Source: Nosema muscidifuracis
Taxonomy: Eukaryota; Microsporidia; Nosematidae
Reading direction: 5' to 3'
Assembly (NCBI GenBank): GCA_028335825.1
Contig: JAIOKI010000014.1
Coordinates: forward strand, 124,001 to 188,000
Length of the DNA: 64,000 bases
Each line of letters starts with the position of its first letter. The stretch's first letter is position 1. Positions 50,639 to 60,113 of the stretch are shown piece by piece. The position numbers were made by a program, and so were the translations under genes. The notes beneath the pieces were generated by a model that did no database searches, was not told the origin of the DNA, and saw only the letters and a list, made by a program, of their open reading frames with translations.

Positions 50639-51895
50639 ATGAAAGCACCTGTTTTTCCAATATTTAGTCTAAAAACTCACAATAACCGAGTATTTATTGG
50701 AGGAGGAGGTGGAAATGAGCATTTTGGTAAGAAGAATGGAGTAGTAGTATTAGATGAGAGTACTTATAAAGATATAGCTTATTTGGACACAGATGATATA
50801 ATTTTAGGAATATGTATATCCACAGGAGAGATTTCTTTTGAAGAGGATGATAAAGAAATAAAGGATTGTGAAAAATCAAATGAAGATGATAACGAAAAAG
50901 AAATAAAAGATGATAAAGAAAAAGAAAAGAATAATAAAAAATTGAAAGATGATAACAATAAAGAAATTAAAGATGATAATAAAAAAATTAATAAAGAAAT
51001 TAAAGATGATAAAAAGATTAATAAAAAAATTAATAAAGAAATTAAAGATGATAATGATAAAATTAATTCATGTATATATTTAAGTTGTAGAGGTACAAAT
51101 AATTTATATATTATGAAATTTGAAAATGATCAATTATTTTTAATTAAGAAAATAGAAAAAACAGTATCAAGTCAAATATTCAATAGACATCTTATATTTG
51201 TATCAGATAAGAAAATATATACAGCTTATGATATATTAAATAATCCTAATAGAATTATTACAAAATCTAAGAATACTTCATCAGGTCAAACAGTCTTAAA
51301 TGATACTAACCAAGAAGAATATGTGTATACACTTAGAAAATCTGGAGAGAAAATATTAATAAGTAGGGAAGAAGGAAAGACTGATATTCCAGATACATGG
51401 GAGAATTTTTTTATATCCAAAAAGAAGATACATAAAATAACAAAAGAACAGAAAGGTCATTGCTTTGTATACAATGGTAAGAAATATTATTATGAAAAAG
51501 AAATTGGAGATATAGCATGTACTAAAGAAGATAAGCTAGTTTTCTATTTAAAGGGAAATGACTCATCACTTAAAATAATTGATAAATATGAAATTACACA
51601 TGATATTAAAAAAATAACTTGTATGAACATTGATGATGGAGAATTTATATCAGTAGGAACTGGAGATGGATATGGAAATTTATTTAAGGGAGATATTTTG
51701 TACTGCAGAAAAAAATTATGCGAATTTCCTCTAACAGGAATTTCTTATAAAAATGGATATTTTTATTTCAGTTCGTTTAACGGACTTGTAAATCGTAAAA
51801 AAGCTTTTAATCTTACGAAAACAGCAATGATAACTTTAGGAATTCTTATATTATTAATAGCAGTTGGGTATAATATTTTAAAAAAAGTAAATTAA
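50639..51895 (+). CDS. SEC12/PREB-like Sar1 guanine-nucleotide exchange factor
   Basis: A 418-residue protein with a divergent WD40-like cytosolic part and one C-terminal membrane anchor (about 394-413, MITLGILILLIAVGYNILKK). The opening PVFPIFSLKTHNNRVFIGGG, then GGNEHFGKKNGVVVLD, fits Sec12/PREB, where a GGGG-N loop at this point contacts Sar1. Residues about 78-140 are a Lys/Asp repeat insertion (KEIKDDN-type). The luminal tail is only a few residues, unlike yeast Sec12. Sec12 starts COPII coat assembly at the ER. CCC lies four bases before the ATG. Confidence 0.72.
   Translation: MKAPVFPIFSLKTHNNRVFIGGGGGNEHFGKKNGVVVLDESTYKDIAYLDTDDIILGICISTGEISFEEDDKEIKDCEKSNEDDNEKEIKDDKEKEKNNKKLKDDNNKEIKDDNKKINKEIKDDKKINKKINKEIKDDNDKINSCIYLSCRGTNNLYIMKFENDQLFLIKKIEKTVSSQIFNRHLIFVSDKKIYTAYDILNNPNRIITKSKNTSSGQTVLNDTNQEEYVYTLRKSGEKILISREEGKTDIPDTWENFFISKKKIHKITKEQKGHCFVYNGKKYYYEKEIGDIACTKEDKLVFYLKGNDSSLKIIDKYEITHDIKKITCMNIDDGEFISVGTGDGYGNLFKGDILYCRKKLCEFPLTGISYKNGYFYFSSFNGLVNRKKAFNLTKTAMITLGILILLIAVGYNILKKVN
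50870..51066 (+). repeat. In-frame AAAGAT-rich repeat in the SEC12-like gene
   Basis: Irregular 12-30 base units encode KEIKDDNKKINKEIKDD-type sequence, a low-complexity insertion between propeller strands. Confidence 0.8.
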
Positions 51896-52171
51896 AATTT
51901 CATTATATTAAAATAGATTAAATAATATTATAGTATATGAATATTATTAAATTAAAATATTACCATTATTAATAGATTTATAGTATATAACTTATTAAAT
52001 TAAAATATTACCATTATTAATATAGTATATAAATATTACTAAATTAAAATATTAATATTATTATATAGTATATAAATATTATTAAATTAAAATATCAATA
52101 TTATTATTAGAGTAAAATTAATATTATTAACATTGCAATTTTGTCCATTTTTTTAATTAATCAAATTTATT
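51896..52171. repeat. AT-rich spacer with tandem units
   Basis: Convergent spacer of about 60-base units (attaaattaaaatattacca, tatagtatataaatatta). Nothing else seen. Confidence 0.75.
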
Positions 52172-53326
52172 TTATATCCAACTATCAAAAAGAAGTCTCT
52201 TACTTTCTACTACATAACTAAATCTCTCACTAAATATTTCATAAACTTTTTTCTGCATTTCTGATCTTCCACATACATAAACAAGACAATCTTCTTTAAC
52301 ATAATTTTCAATATCTTTTTGATTTTTTATTATATAATCAGTTACATAAATATTTGTACTGGAAAGTACTTTAATAATTTCTGTATTTGAATTTATTATT
52401 TCATTATGAGTCAAATCATCTTCTAAATTTCTAAACCCGTATATTATTTTTAATATTTGTTTTTCTTTTTTATTCTTAATAAATGATAAAAAAGGAGCTA
52501 CTCCTGTTCCAGTACAAATACACAATATTTTAGAAGATTCTCCTAATCTAATAAGTTTACTTTCTCTTAAACATATTTTTAAATCTTTAGTATACCCATT
52601 ATGTACAAAATCTGATACATGACCATACCTATTAATTCCATTTATATTTTTATTAACTGTACCTATTAATATACTACAATTATCTTGTTTTTTATTAATT
52701 AATGAATAATATCTTGGTTTAATTACTTGACAATTCATAAGAAGATCTTCTAAAGATATTTTACATTCGAATGTAAGAAGAATGTCTATCACATTATTCC
52801 ATCTATTTATCATATTCAAATAATCTTTAGTACCTTCTTTTGAACAAAGATATTTAATTTCAGATATGTAAGGAGAATTTTTAGATACATCGTATAAAAA
52901 AGATTTCTTAGGTAAACTAGTAAAATCAAATACATTAATAAAAAAATCTCTTAATGATCCTTTATATTCAAAACCAGATCTACTTATTTGTTTTATATAA
53001 TAATAATCATTAGGTATATTTAATATATTAAAAATTTTATCTACTAAATTTATATTATTAGGACAAAGAAGTCCAATACTATCTCCAGGAATAAAATCAA
53101 GTTTAGTATCTAAATTTAGATTGTAGACTTCTTTCCAAGTAGATTCTGTTCTATTTAAAGATAAAATTTTTGTGTCAATGTAGTTGATATTATCAGATAA
53201 TTGAATCGAGTATGATGAATTTATTTCTGTTTCAGGGAGTTTTCTAATGATTAATTTGTTTAGATTGGTTATTTTTAATGGGATGTAATTTTTTTGAAAA
53301 TTTATTTCAACTTTGTTGTAGTTCAT
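52172..53326 (-). CDS. Diflavin-type NADPH reductase module without flavodoxin domain
   Basis: A 384-residue FAD/NADPH oxidoreductase of the cytochrome P450 reductase superfamily. PGDSIGLLCPNN and PRYYSLI belong to the FAD domain (RxYS motif). ICTGTGVAPFLSFIKNK and LVYVCGRSEMQKKVYEIF belong to the NADPH domain, and the protein ends FDSWI. The N-terminal FMN-binding flavodoxin domain of Ncp1 or Tah18 is absent. CCC nine bases before the ATG argues that this is the true start rather than a truncated reading. It may relate to Tah18 (electron supply to cytosolic Fe-S assembly) or to methionine synthase reductase. A separate flavodoxin could act in trans. Confidence 0.85.
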   Translation of the reverse strand: MNYNKVEINFQKNYIPLKITNLNKLIIRKLPETEINSSYSIQLSDNINYIDTKILSLNRTESTWKEVYNLNLDTKLDFIPGDSIGLLCPNNINLVDKIFNILNIPNDYYYIKQISRSGFEYKGSLRDFFINVFDFTSLPKKSFLYDVSKNSPYISEIKYLCSKEGTKDYLNMINRWNNVIDILLTFECKISLEDLLMNCQVIKPRYYSLINKKQDNCSILIGTVNKNINGINRYGHVSDFVHNGYTKDLKICLRESKLIRLGESSKILCICTGTGVAPFLSFIKNKKEKQILKIIYGFRNLEDDLTHNEIINSNTEIIKVLSSTNIYVTDYIIKNQKDIENYVKEDCLVYVCGRSEMQKKVYEIFSERFSYVVESKRLLFDSWI

Positions 53327-53680
53327 TCGAAATTGGGTAAAAAAACAGAAAATATTTTTAGTAAATTAATTTACTTATGTAATTATTATTATTCTATTAT
53401 ATGACATTATTATTATTATATATCTATTTTATATTATGTCATTAAGATAAGGTATTTTATTGTCAATATATTATATGTCATTAAATATTTTTCATTCTAT
53501 TATTATTATCATATATCTATTTTATATAATCTATTTTATATTATTCTATTATATAATCTATTTTAAAACTTATTTATTACTTCGTTATATATTTATGCTA
53601 TAATTAATTTAATTCTATTTTAAACTTATAATTCATTTTAAATTAATTATATAATAAATATTTGTATATTTATTTCCCCC
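53327..53680. other. Divergent AT-rich spacer
   Basis: Variants of tctattttatattatgtcat occupy most of it. The CCC signals of the flanking genes lie at its ends. No other feature. Confidence 0.6.
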
Positions 53681-54328
53681 ATGAATATTGAGGTAAATTT
53701 AAATTACGTCATTTTCAGCCTAATTTTTATTTTTTTATCTATACTAGCATATTATATATACAAAAAAACTAGGAAAATAATTTCTATAAAAGATTTACCA
53801 AGAGATGTTAGTGGTCTTAGAATATCAGGAATAGTAACTTCTATATCAGACGGTGATGGATTTAAATTCATTCATATTCCTTTATTTGGATCTGATAAGT
53901 ACAAACCTACAGATCCAAAATTAAGTATAAGACTTGCTGGTATAGACGCTCCTGAAACCTTGTTCTTTGGAATTCCTGCTCAGCCTTTTTCAAAAGAAAG
54001 TAAAGATTTCTTAGCTCAACTTATTTTTAATGAAATTGTTATTTTAGATATTTTGTCTGTAGATAGGTACAATAGAATATTAGCTATAGTTTATAAAAGA
54101 TCGTATTGTTTTAGTACAAATATTAATCTTGAAATGTTGAGAGAAGGTCTGTCTTGTGTTTATAAAGGATCGGATGAAATGTATGGATCTTTTAAAAATG
54201 AAATGATTGAGATTGAGAAAGAAGCACGAGAGAATAAAAAAGGAATGTGGGCATTGAAAAATTTAATACTTCCTATGGATTATAAAAAAATGAGAAGAAA
54301 ACCGTTGAATAAAAATAATATTGATTAG
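53681..54328 (+). CDS. Membrane-anchored staphylococcal-nuclease-like protein (LCL3-like)
   Basis: A 215-residue protein with one N-terminal span (about 8-28) and an SNase/OB-fold domain. Motifs are ISDGDGFKFIHIP, RLAGIDAPE, then VDRYNRILAIVY and MLREGLSCVY, matching the active-site order of the family, including the Arg of RLAGIDAPE and the Glu after it. Fungal Lcl3 is a mitochondrial or membrane protein of this build; in a microsporidian the target could be the ER or mitosome. C5 directly precedes the ATG. Confidence 0.87.
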   Translation: MNIEVNLNYVIFSLIFIFLSILAYYIYKKTRKIISIKDLPRDVSGLRISGIVTSISDGDGFKFIHIPLFGSDKYKPTDPKLSIRLAGIDAPETLFFGIPAQPFSKESKDFLAQLIFNEIVILDILSVDRYNRILAIVYKRSYCFSTNINLEMLREGLSCVYKGSDEMYGSFKNEMIEIEKEARENKKGMWALKNLILPMDYKKMRRKPLNKNNID

Positions 54329-54609
54329 TCTAAAATTTATTAAAAAGTATTTAATATAACAATTATTTAAATATAACAAATATTTTAATATAACAGATAT
54401 AAGGTTTAAAAATTATTGAATATTTAATATAACAGATCGAAGGTTTTAATATAATAAATTTCAAATATCTCAATATAACAAATATTTTATTAAATGTCAA
54501 ATATCTCAATATAAAAAATGCCAAATATTTTAATATAGCAAACTACTTAAAATTTATAACAAATATTTAATATAACAAATCTCTTAAAATATTTTAACAA
54601 CTAGTTAAT

Positions 54610-56352
54610 TTAATATTTATCAAATGTATTCTTATTAGGTCTCCTTAATACACTCCCTTTAAGACTCTTCACATCATCAGGCATAGTAACTATAATATTA
54701 TCATTATCTCCAAATTCAAAATTATCTGCTACTACTAAATCACTACACTTGCTTAATTGATAAGAGAAAATTTTTCCTTCAAGAACATCTTTTAAATTCC
54801 ATTTTACTACATATTTACCTGTACTTGAAATAATACTATCCTCATTTGAATCTGTACTGAATTTAGCAGGTGTGAAATTAATTTCTTCATTGATATAAGC
54901 TAAATGTTCAGGTTTAAGTGTTAATCTCTTAGGAATAGGCTTATCTTTCCCTACTTGATTCTTATAATTTCCATCAACTGTGTATAATAATAAATAATTC
55001 TTACATGTACAAATAATATTCTGACCATTAGTTGTAACATCTACATATTTAACTTCATCTCCAAATCCTGGTAGAAGAGATTTAGCTCTTTTATCTATTT
55101 TATCATACAATCTTAAATCTCCTCCTTTACTTGCTACAGCTACATGTCCATTAGAAGTAGACATTCCACACATAAATTCATTCTTAGTTTTATATTCCTT
55201 AGATTGAGTAATTTTATCTTTAGTTCTTGGATCAATTCTAAATACAGAATAATAAGAAAGACCTACTAAAGTTTCAGAGTCTACCATCTTTGAACCATCA
55301 AAGTAATCATTAATGTTTCTATTAATATTCCAAGATTCTACTATATCTGGTCTATCTAAATCTATTTTGTGAAGTACAGTAGTATCATTCTTATCCAAAT
55401 ATATTAATTTAGTACATTTATCATGAGAAATAACTTTCTTAGCAGGATTATTCATTATTCCTGATAAATTTTCTTTAAATTCTAATCCTTCTTTTGTATT
55501 AGCAAATACTCCAACAGAAGATCCTCTTGTAACAAAAGCTCTTTCATTACCTACTACTAAATGTTCATTTTTATATTTACCAGTATCTTTACATTGGTAA
55601 TTTAAATTATTCTCTTCTGATTCTTTTAAATCTTCTTCTTCACTCAAACTACAAAATTCTTCTTCATCTTCTTTAAAATTATAATTCTCTATTTCCATCT
55701 TCTCAAAATATTCTTCATTCTGTATATTTTCTTCTTTACTAGATGATTTATAAGTAGATGATACATATTTACTTAAAAATTCTAAATAATCAATATTACT
55801 ACCAAAGACTATACAGAAAGTATACCACATATTATCTTTCATAACTGACCATACAAAAGTATTTGTAGTATTTTCCATATAATATTGAGTCTCAGTAGTT
55901 ATCTCTTCAAAATGTATGATATCATCATCACTTTCTATTTTAAGAAAATATAATTTATCATCTTCTACTATTCTTAATAATAATTTATCATCTACTTCTT
56001 TAAAATTATTAGAATTTGTATCGAATATTTTATATTTGATATCTGTGCTACTAAATATTTCAGTACAAGTACTTGATAAAGGATGAATCTTACTAAACAA
56101 ATCTTTTATATCAGATTTAGAAATAAACTTGTATTTTTTATGTTGATATGTAAAACTTAAAGATTTTTCAGTAATTTTTAGATCAGTAAGTTTTTGTATA
56201 TCAAAATTATGTTCATTATCTTTATTCTTAATTTTAAGATTTAATTCTTTAACTTCTACTGTACAATCTTTTAGTGTAATATCTTTAGTTGATAAATCTC
56301 CTATGATATCTTCATTTTTCCTAAATATATTCTTTATCAATTTCATAACCAT
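54610..56352 (-). CDS. VID27: VID27-family protein
   Basis: A 580-residue protein matching fungal Vid27, a cytoplasmic beta-propeller protein linked to vacuole import and degradation. The C-terminal propeller shows the family's sequence: LHKIDLDRPDIVESWN, TLVGLSYYSVFRIDPRTKDK, HVAVASKGGDLRLYDKID and KYVDVTTNGQNIICTCKNYL. The N-terminal 200 residues form a PH-like/stress-domain region, and an acidic linker (about 205-250) separates the two. It is shorter than yeast Vid27 (782 residues). CCCC lies three bases before the ATG. Confidence 0.88.
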   Translation of the reverse strand: MVMKLIKNIFRKNEDIIGDLSTKDITLKDCTVEVKELNLKIKNKDNEHNFDIQKLTDLKITEKSLSFTYQHKKYKFISKSDIKDLFSKIHPLSSTCTEIFSSTDIKYKIFDTNSNNFKEVDDKLLLRIVEDDKLYFLKIESDDDIIHFEEITTETQYYMENTTNTFVWSVMKDNMWYTFCIVFGSNIDYLEFLSKYVSSTYKSSSKEENIQNEEYFEKMEIENYNFKEDEEEFCSLSEEEDLKESEENNLNYQCKDTGKYKNEHLVVGNERAFVTRGSSVGVFANTKEGLEFKENLSGIMNNPAKKVISHDKCTKLIYLDKNDTTVLHKIDLDRPDIVESWNINRNINDYFDGSKMVDSETLVGLSYYSVFRIDPRTKDKITQSKEYKTKNEFMCGMSTSNGHVAVASKGGDLRLYDKIDKRAKSLLPGFGDEVKYVDVTTNGQNIICTCKNYLLLYTVDGNYKNQVGKDKPIPKRLTLKPEHLAYINEEINFTPAKFSTDSNEDSIISSTGKYVVKWNLKDVLEGKIFSYQLSKCSDLVVADNFEFGDNDNIIVTMPDDVKSLKGSVLRRPNKNTFDKY

Positions 56353-56828
56353 TTGGGGATAAGAAAAATAAAATTATAAGAAATGTTATTTTTCTATTTT
56401 ATTTATACTTAATGCATAAATTTATAATTTATGTATAAATGTTATTTTTTTCTATTTGCATAATATTATAATTTATGCATAATAATAATTTTTAATTTTT
56501 ATTTATACTTAATGCATAAATTTATAATTTATGTAGAAATGTTATTCATCTATTCTAAGAGCAAAATATTTTACATCTATTTTGAGCTGTTAGATACTGT
56601 TCATATATTGTATTAAATATTATTCATCTATTGTATTAAATATATTTTATTCATATATTGTATTAAATATATTTTATTCATCTATTATATTAAATATACT
56701 TTTTCATCTATTTTATGCATAATAATATTTTATTTATACTTTTATGCATAAATTTATGCACTTCTAAATTAAAAACAAACAAATTCTAAAGTACTCACCT
56801 AAATTCTAAAATTATAAGAATATTTAAT
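56353..56828. repeat. AT-rich spacer with two repeat types
   Basis: Variants of atgcataaatttataattta (56390-56550 and near 56740) and of ttattcatctattgtattaa (56590-56720). No gene or RNA signal was recognised. Confidence 0.75.
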
Positions 56829-57458
56829 TTATGAGAATAAAAATACAAATATAATTTGTAAAAATACAACACCAAATATAAAATAAATCTTTTTAGATCT
56901 ATTAGATGAAAATTCATTAAGAAAACCATTCTTTAAAGATCTACTAAGAAAGAAAAAAAAACTTGTGTATGAATACAAAGTAATAATTAGACTAATAAAT
57001 CTTATACGAGGAACGAGTTGTAAAAGAAGTATAGTAAAATATTTGTATCCTGAATAAGCAAGCATATCTAAAAATTTAGTATTGATATTCATAAAATAAG
57101 CTACAGCTTTAAGTAGAATAGATAAGACAGATTCAATAAATACTAGTCTAGTAAAAATTAATCCAATTTTTTCTGGTGTAAAAGTGTCTTGTAATCCATA
57201 ATACATTCCTCTAACAAGTATGTATGTAAAAAAACTCATCACTGGAATATAAAGATCAGGTTTATTAATCCTACTTTCTGTATCAAAATCCCACTGATCT
57301 TTTGAATATGGAAATATTATCATAAGCATTTTCTTGAAAACGTATCTATTATCTATATTGAAATAAGATCTTAAAAAATTAATATTAATTCTATCTATTC
57401 TATTTGATACATAATTTCCTCCTGATTTTAAAGCTTCTTTACCAAGTTCAATGTCCAT
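56829..57458 (-). CDS. YIF1: YIF1-family Golgi membrane protein
   Basis: A 209-residue five-span membrane protein. Diagnostic blocks are LRSYFNIDNRYVFKKMLMII followed by FPY, PDLYIPVMSFFTYILVRGM and LAYSGYKYFTILL. Yif1 forms a complex with Yip1 and Yos1 and acts in ER-to-Golgi vesicle transport with Rab GTPases. Spans lie near 83-103, 110-130, 135-155, 160-180 and 190-208. CCCC lies two bases before the ATG. It sits 33 bases downstream of a 53-residue gene on the same strand. Confidence 0.92.
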   Translation of the reverse strand: MDIELGKEALKSGGNYVSNRIDRININFLRSYFNIDNRYVFKKMLMIIFPYSKDQWDFDTESRINKPDLYIPVMSFFTYILVRGMYYGLQDTFTPEKIGLIFTRLVFIESVLSILLKAVAYFMNINTKFLDMLAYSGYKYFTILLLQLVPRIRFISLIITLYSYTSFFFFLSRSLKNGFLNEFSSNRSKKIYFIFGVVFLQIIFVFLFS

Positions 57459-57491
57459 TAGGGGTAGAAAAATAAAATCTATGTTAATTAT

Positions 57492-57653
57492 TTATTTATT
57501 ATTGTTTATATATTCAGATAACTCATCAAAATATATTTTTTGTATGCTTGTTAAGTTAGGATATTCTTCTAAATATTCTTTAATAGATTTTTCTAGATCA
57601 TTAATTGTTATTTCTTTTTCTTCTATAACTTGTATATTTGTATTAAAATCCAT
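57492..57653 (-). CDS. Small acidic protein, 53 residues
   Basis: A short frame starting MDFNTNIQVIEEKEITIN and ending DELSEYINNNK. It is acidic, helical, and carries no signal peptide or membrane span. It is called because C5 stands directly before the ATG, as strong a start signal as any in the window, and because it is packed 33 bases upstream of YIF1. The family is not recognised. It could be a small subunit of a larger complex. Confidence 0.6.
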   Translation of the reverse strand: MDFNTNIQVIEEKEITINDLEKSIKEYLEEYPNLTSIQKIYFDELSEYINNNK

Positions 57654-57925
57654 AGGGGGAAATTAAAAATTATTTAAAGTACATTGTAATAAAAATATTA
57701 TTTGATATTACAATATATAATTTACATTATAATAAAATATATAATTTACATTAGAATAAATATAATTTGATATTACAATATTAATAAAAATATGATAAAA
57801 AGATAGTACAAATATAATACAAATATAATCAAAAGATAATACAAATATATTACAATATATAATAAAAAGATAATACAAATATAATAAATAATTTTATATT
57901 ACAAATCTTATTCTAGTTGTTATTT

Positions 57926-59934
57926 CTATATATTTTGTATCTCAAATAATTTCTTCTTAATAAATATATTATTTCCTGTATATTTAAGTAAATTTATATT
58001 ATAATTCTTATATTTTTCTATCATAATTAGAAATACAAACCAAGCATCATCAGTAATACAAATAAAATTATTAATAAAATCTAATACATCATATTTCTTA
58101 TAAATTATTTCGAATATACGTAGACTAAAATTTTTTATAACAAAACTTGATCCATTAAAATTATTTAAAATACGTCTTATTAAAATATTCTCATCAATAA
58201 ATTTGTATTTCTTAAATATTTCTATAAAAATATTATATATGTGATATAAATTATCTGAGTTAGTATCCATTCTTGTTATTAAAATATTTTTGATCAGGTT
58301 TAAATTATTTTTTCTTTGTGATTTGTTAATTAAAATGCATTTAAAAATTGCACTAAGACCTCCACTTCTTCTTATAATCAATTTAGTATTATCAATTTTA
58401 TTAAATATATCTAAAATAAGATTTTCATAATTAAAATTATTATTGTTAATGAATAAATCTTTTAAATATTTAGATAATCTTAATATATTTCCTAAATCTT
58501 TTTCTTTTATTAGTTTATTAATTAATTTATCTATATTATTATTTTTATAATAATAATATAACATATTTTTTTTAAATATTATATCTTTATATATTTTTAT
58601 ATACTTCTTAGTTTTAAATATATTAAAATTTATACTTACTATAAATATATTATTTACAGTTGTTAAATCTCGTTTCTTAAGTAGATTTTTTAAATATTTT
58701 TTGTTAAGTTTAATATTTCTTATCTTTATATATTCAATTAAAGTATCGGGATTAATTTTTTTACTAAGGATATCATAAATTTCAAGTTTGATATATTTAT
58801 ATAAAGAAATAAATCTATTTCTTATAATTTTTGATCTATCAAATATTAAATTATCAATATTAATTTTATTAAATTTAGTATCTATTTTTATATCATTAAA
58901 TTTATCAAGAGTGTTCTCATTATTTTTAACATCTATTTTTATATTACTTTGTTCAACATCTGTTTTTAAATTATTATTTTTATCAATAGTAATTTCATTA
59001 TTCTTATAAACTATTTTTATATCATTAAATTTATCAATGATTTTTATATCATAAAATTCAATTAAAGAATAACCTAAATATCTTACATTTTCAATATTAC
59101 TTCTAATAAGATAAGTAATAATTTCAACTAAATTAAAAGTTAAAGAATATTTTGGCATATTTTTAATTAAATGATCAATGTTGTATTTCTCATTTAAATA
59201 ATAATTTTTAACTAGAAATTTTTCTAGATTACAATCAGGATCATAGATAAAATTTTCAATACGTATTTCTTCATCATTATGATAATAAAAATCTTTTCTG
59301 AATTTCTTACATATTAATAATTCATTTAATTCACCTCTATTTCATCTTTATTAAACTGATAAGATATATTTCTTAAATTTATATACCCAATTTTTGTATA
59401 CTTATTTGGTAAAAATTTCTTATTATTTCGTAAAATAAACTTCTTTACATACTTGAAATCTGAAGTATTAATTTTTTCAAATATTTTATAAACAAGTTTT
59501 TCATCTGATATAACAATTTTATCATATAAATTATATTTCATAATAAAATTAATATCTGTTATTTCGTAATATTTAAAGATTTTAAGTATGATAGATCTTA
59601 AAAATTTGTATTTAAAATCTTTCATACATTTTTCTATTAACAATTTGTCAGTTATTTTTGTCTTTTTAGTAAACTTAAATAATAAATGATAGAATGATTT
59701 TAAATTTGTATTAATTAAATCTGTATTATTTAAATCTGTATTATTTAAATCTTTGTTAATTAAATCTATATTATTTAAATCTTTGTTAATTAAATATTCT
59801 TTAAGATCTGGGCATATTAATAATTCAAGATATATGTACTTAAATTCGATTTCTTTATATAAAATATCTTTTAGTTCAATTTTCTCATTTCTGATCTTTT
59901 GTAAAATTGTTTTGTATATTTTTGAATTATGCAT
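57926..59934 (-). CDS. TRM732/THADA-like protein, frame-disrupted
   Basis: Two minus-strand frames (59326-59934 and 57926-59341) read as one protein of about 670 residues. The second frame is open and coding-like from 59341, well before its first ATG at 59158. A DUF2428-like block near the C-terminus supports the THADA/Trm732 family: IIRRSGGLSAIFKCILI, DNLYHIYNIFIEIF, then VIKNFSLRIFEIIYK (compare RRSAGxP and WAxRNxxLxLF). Trm732 guides Trm7 in 2'-O-methylation of tRNA position 32. The break lies at the TTT run 59340-59342. Low-complexity repeats occur near residues 50-65 and again near 290-340. The CCC signal precedes the ATG at 59934. The protein is much shorter than yeast Trm732. Confidence 0.62.
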
Positions 59935-60113
59935 TTATGGGAATTAAAAAAATTATATTTATGCATACAAAATAAATTTAATTCAAAATTTATGCATTTA
60001 TATAAACAAATTTAATTTAATATTTATGCATACAAAATAAAACTCTTAATTTTTAATACAAATCTTTTTATTTTTTCCATGTATATTTCTTAAAATATTT
60101 TTTTTACCCTGAA

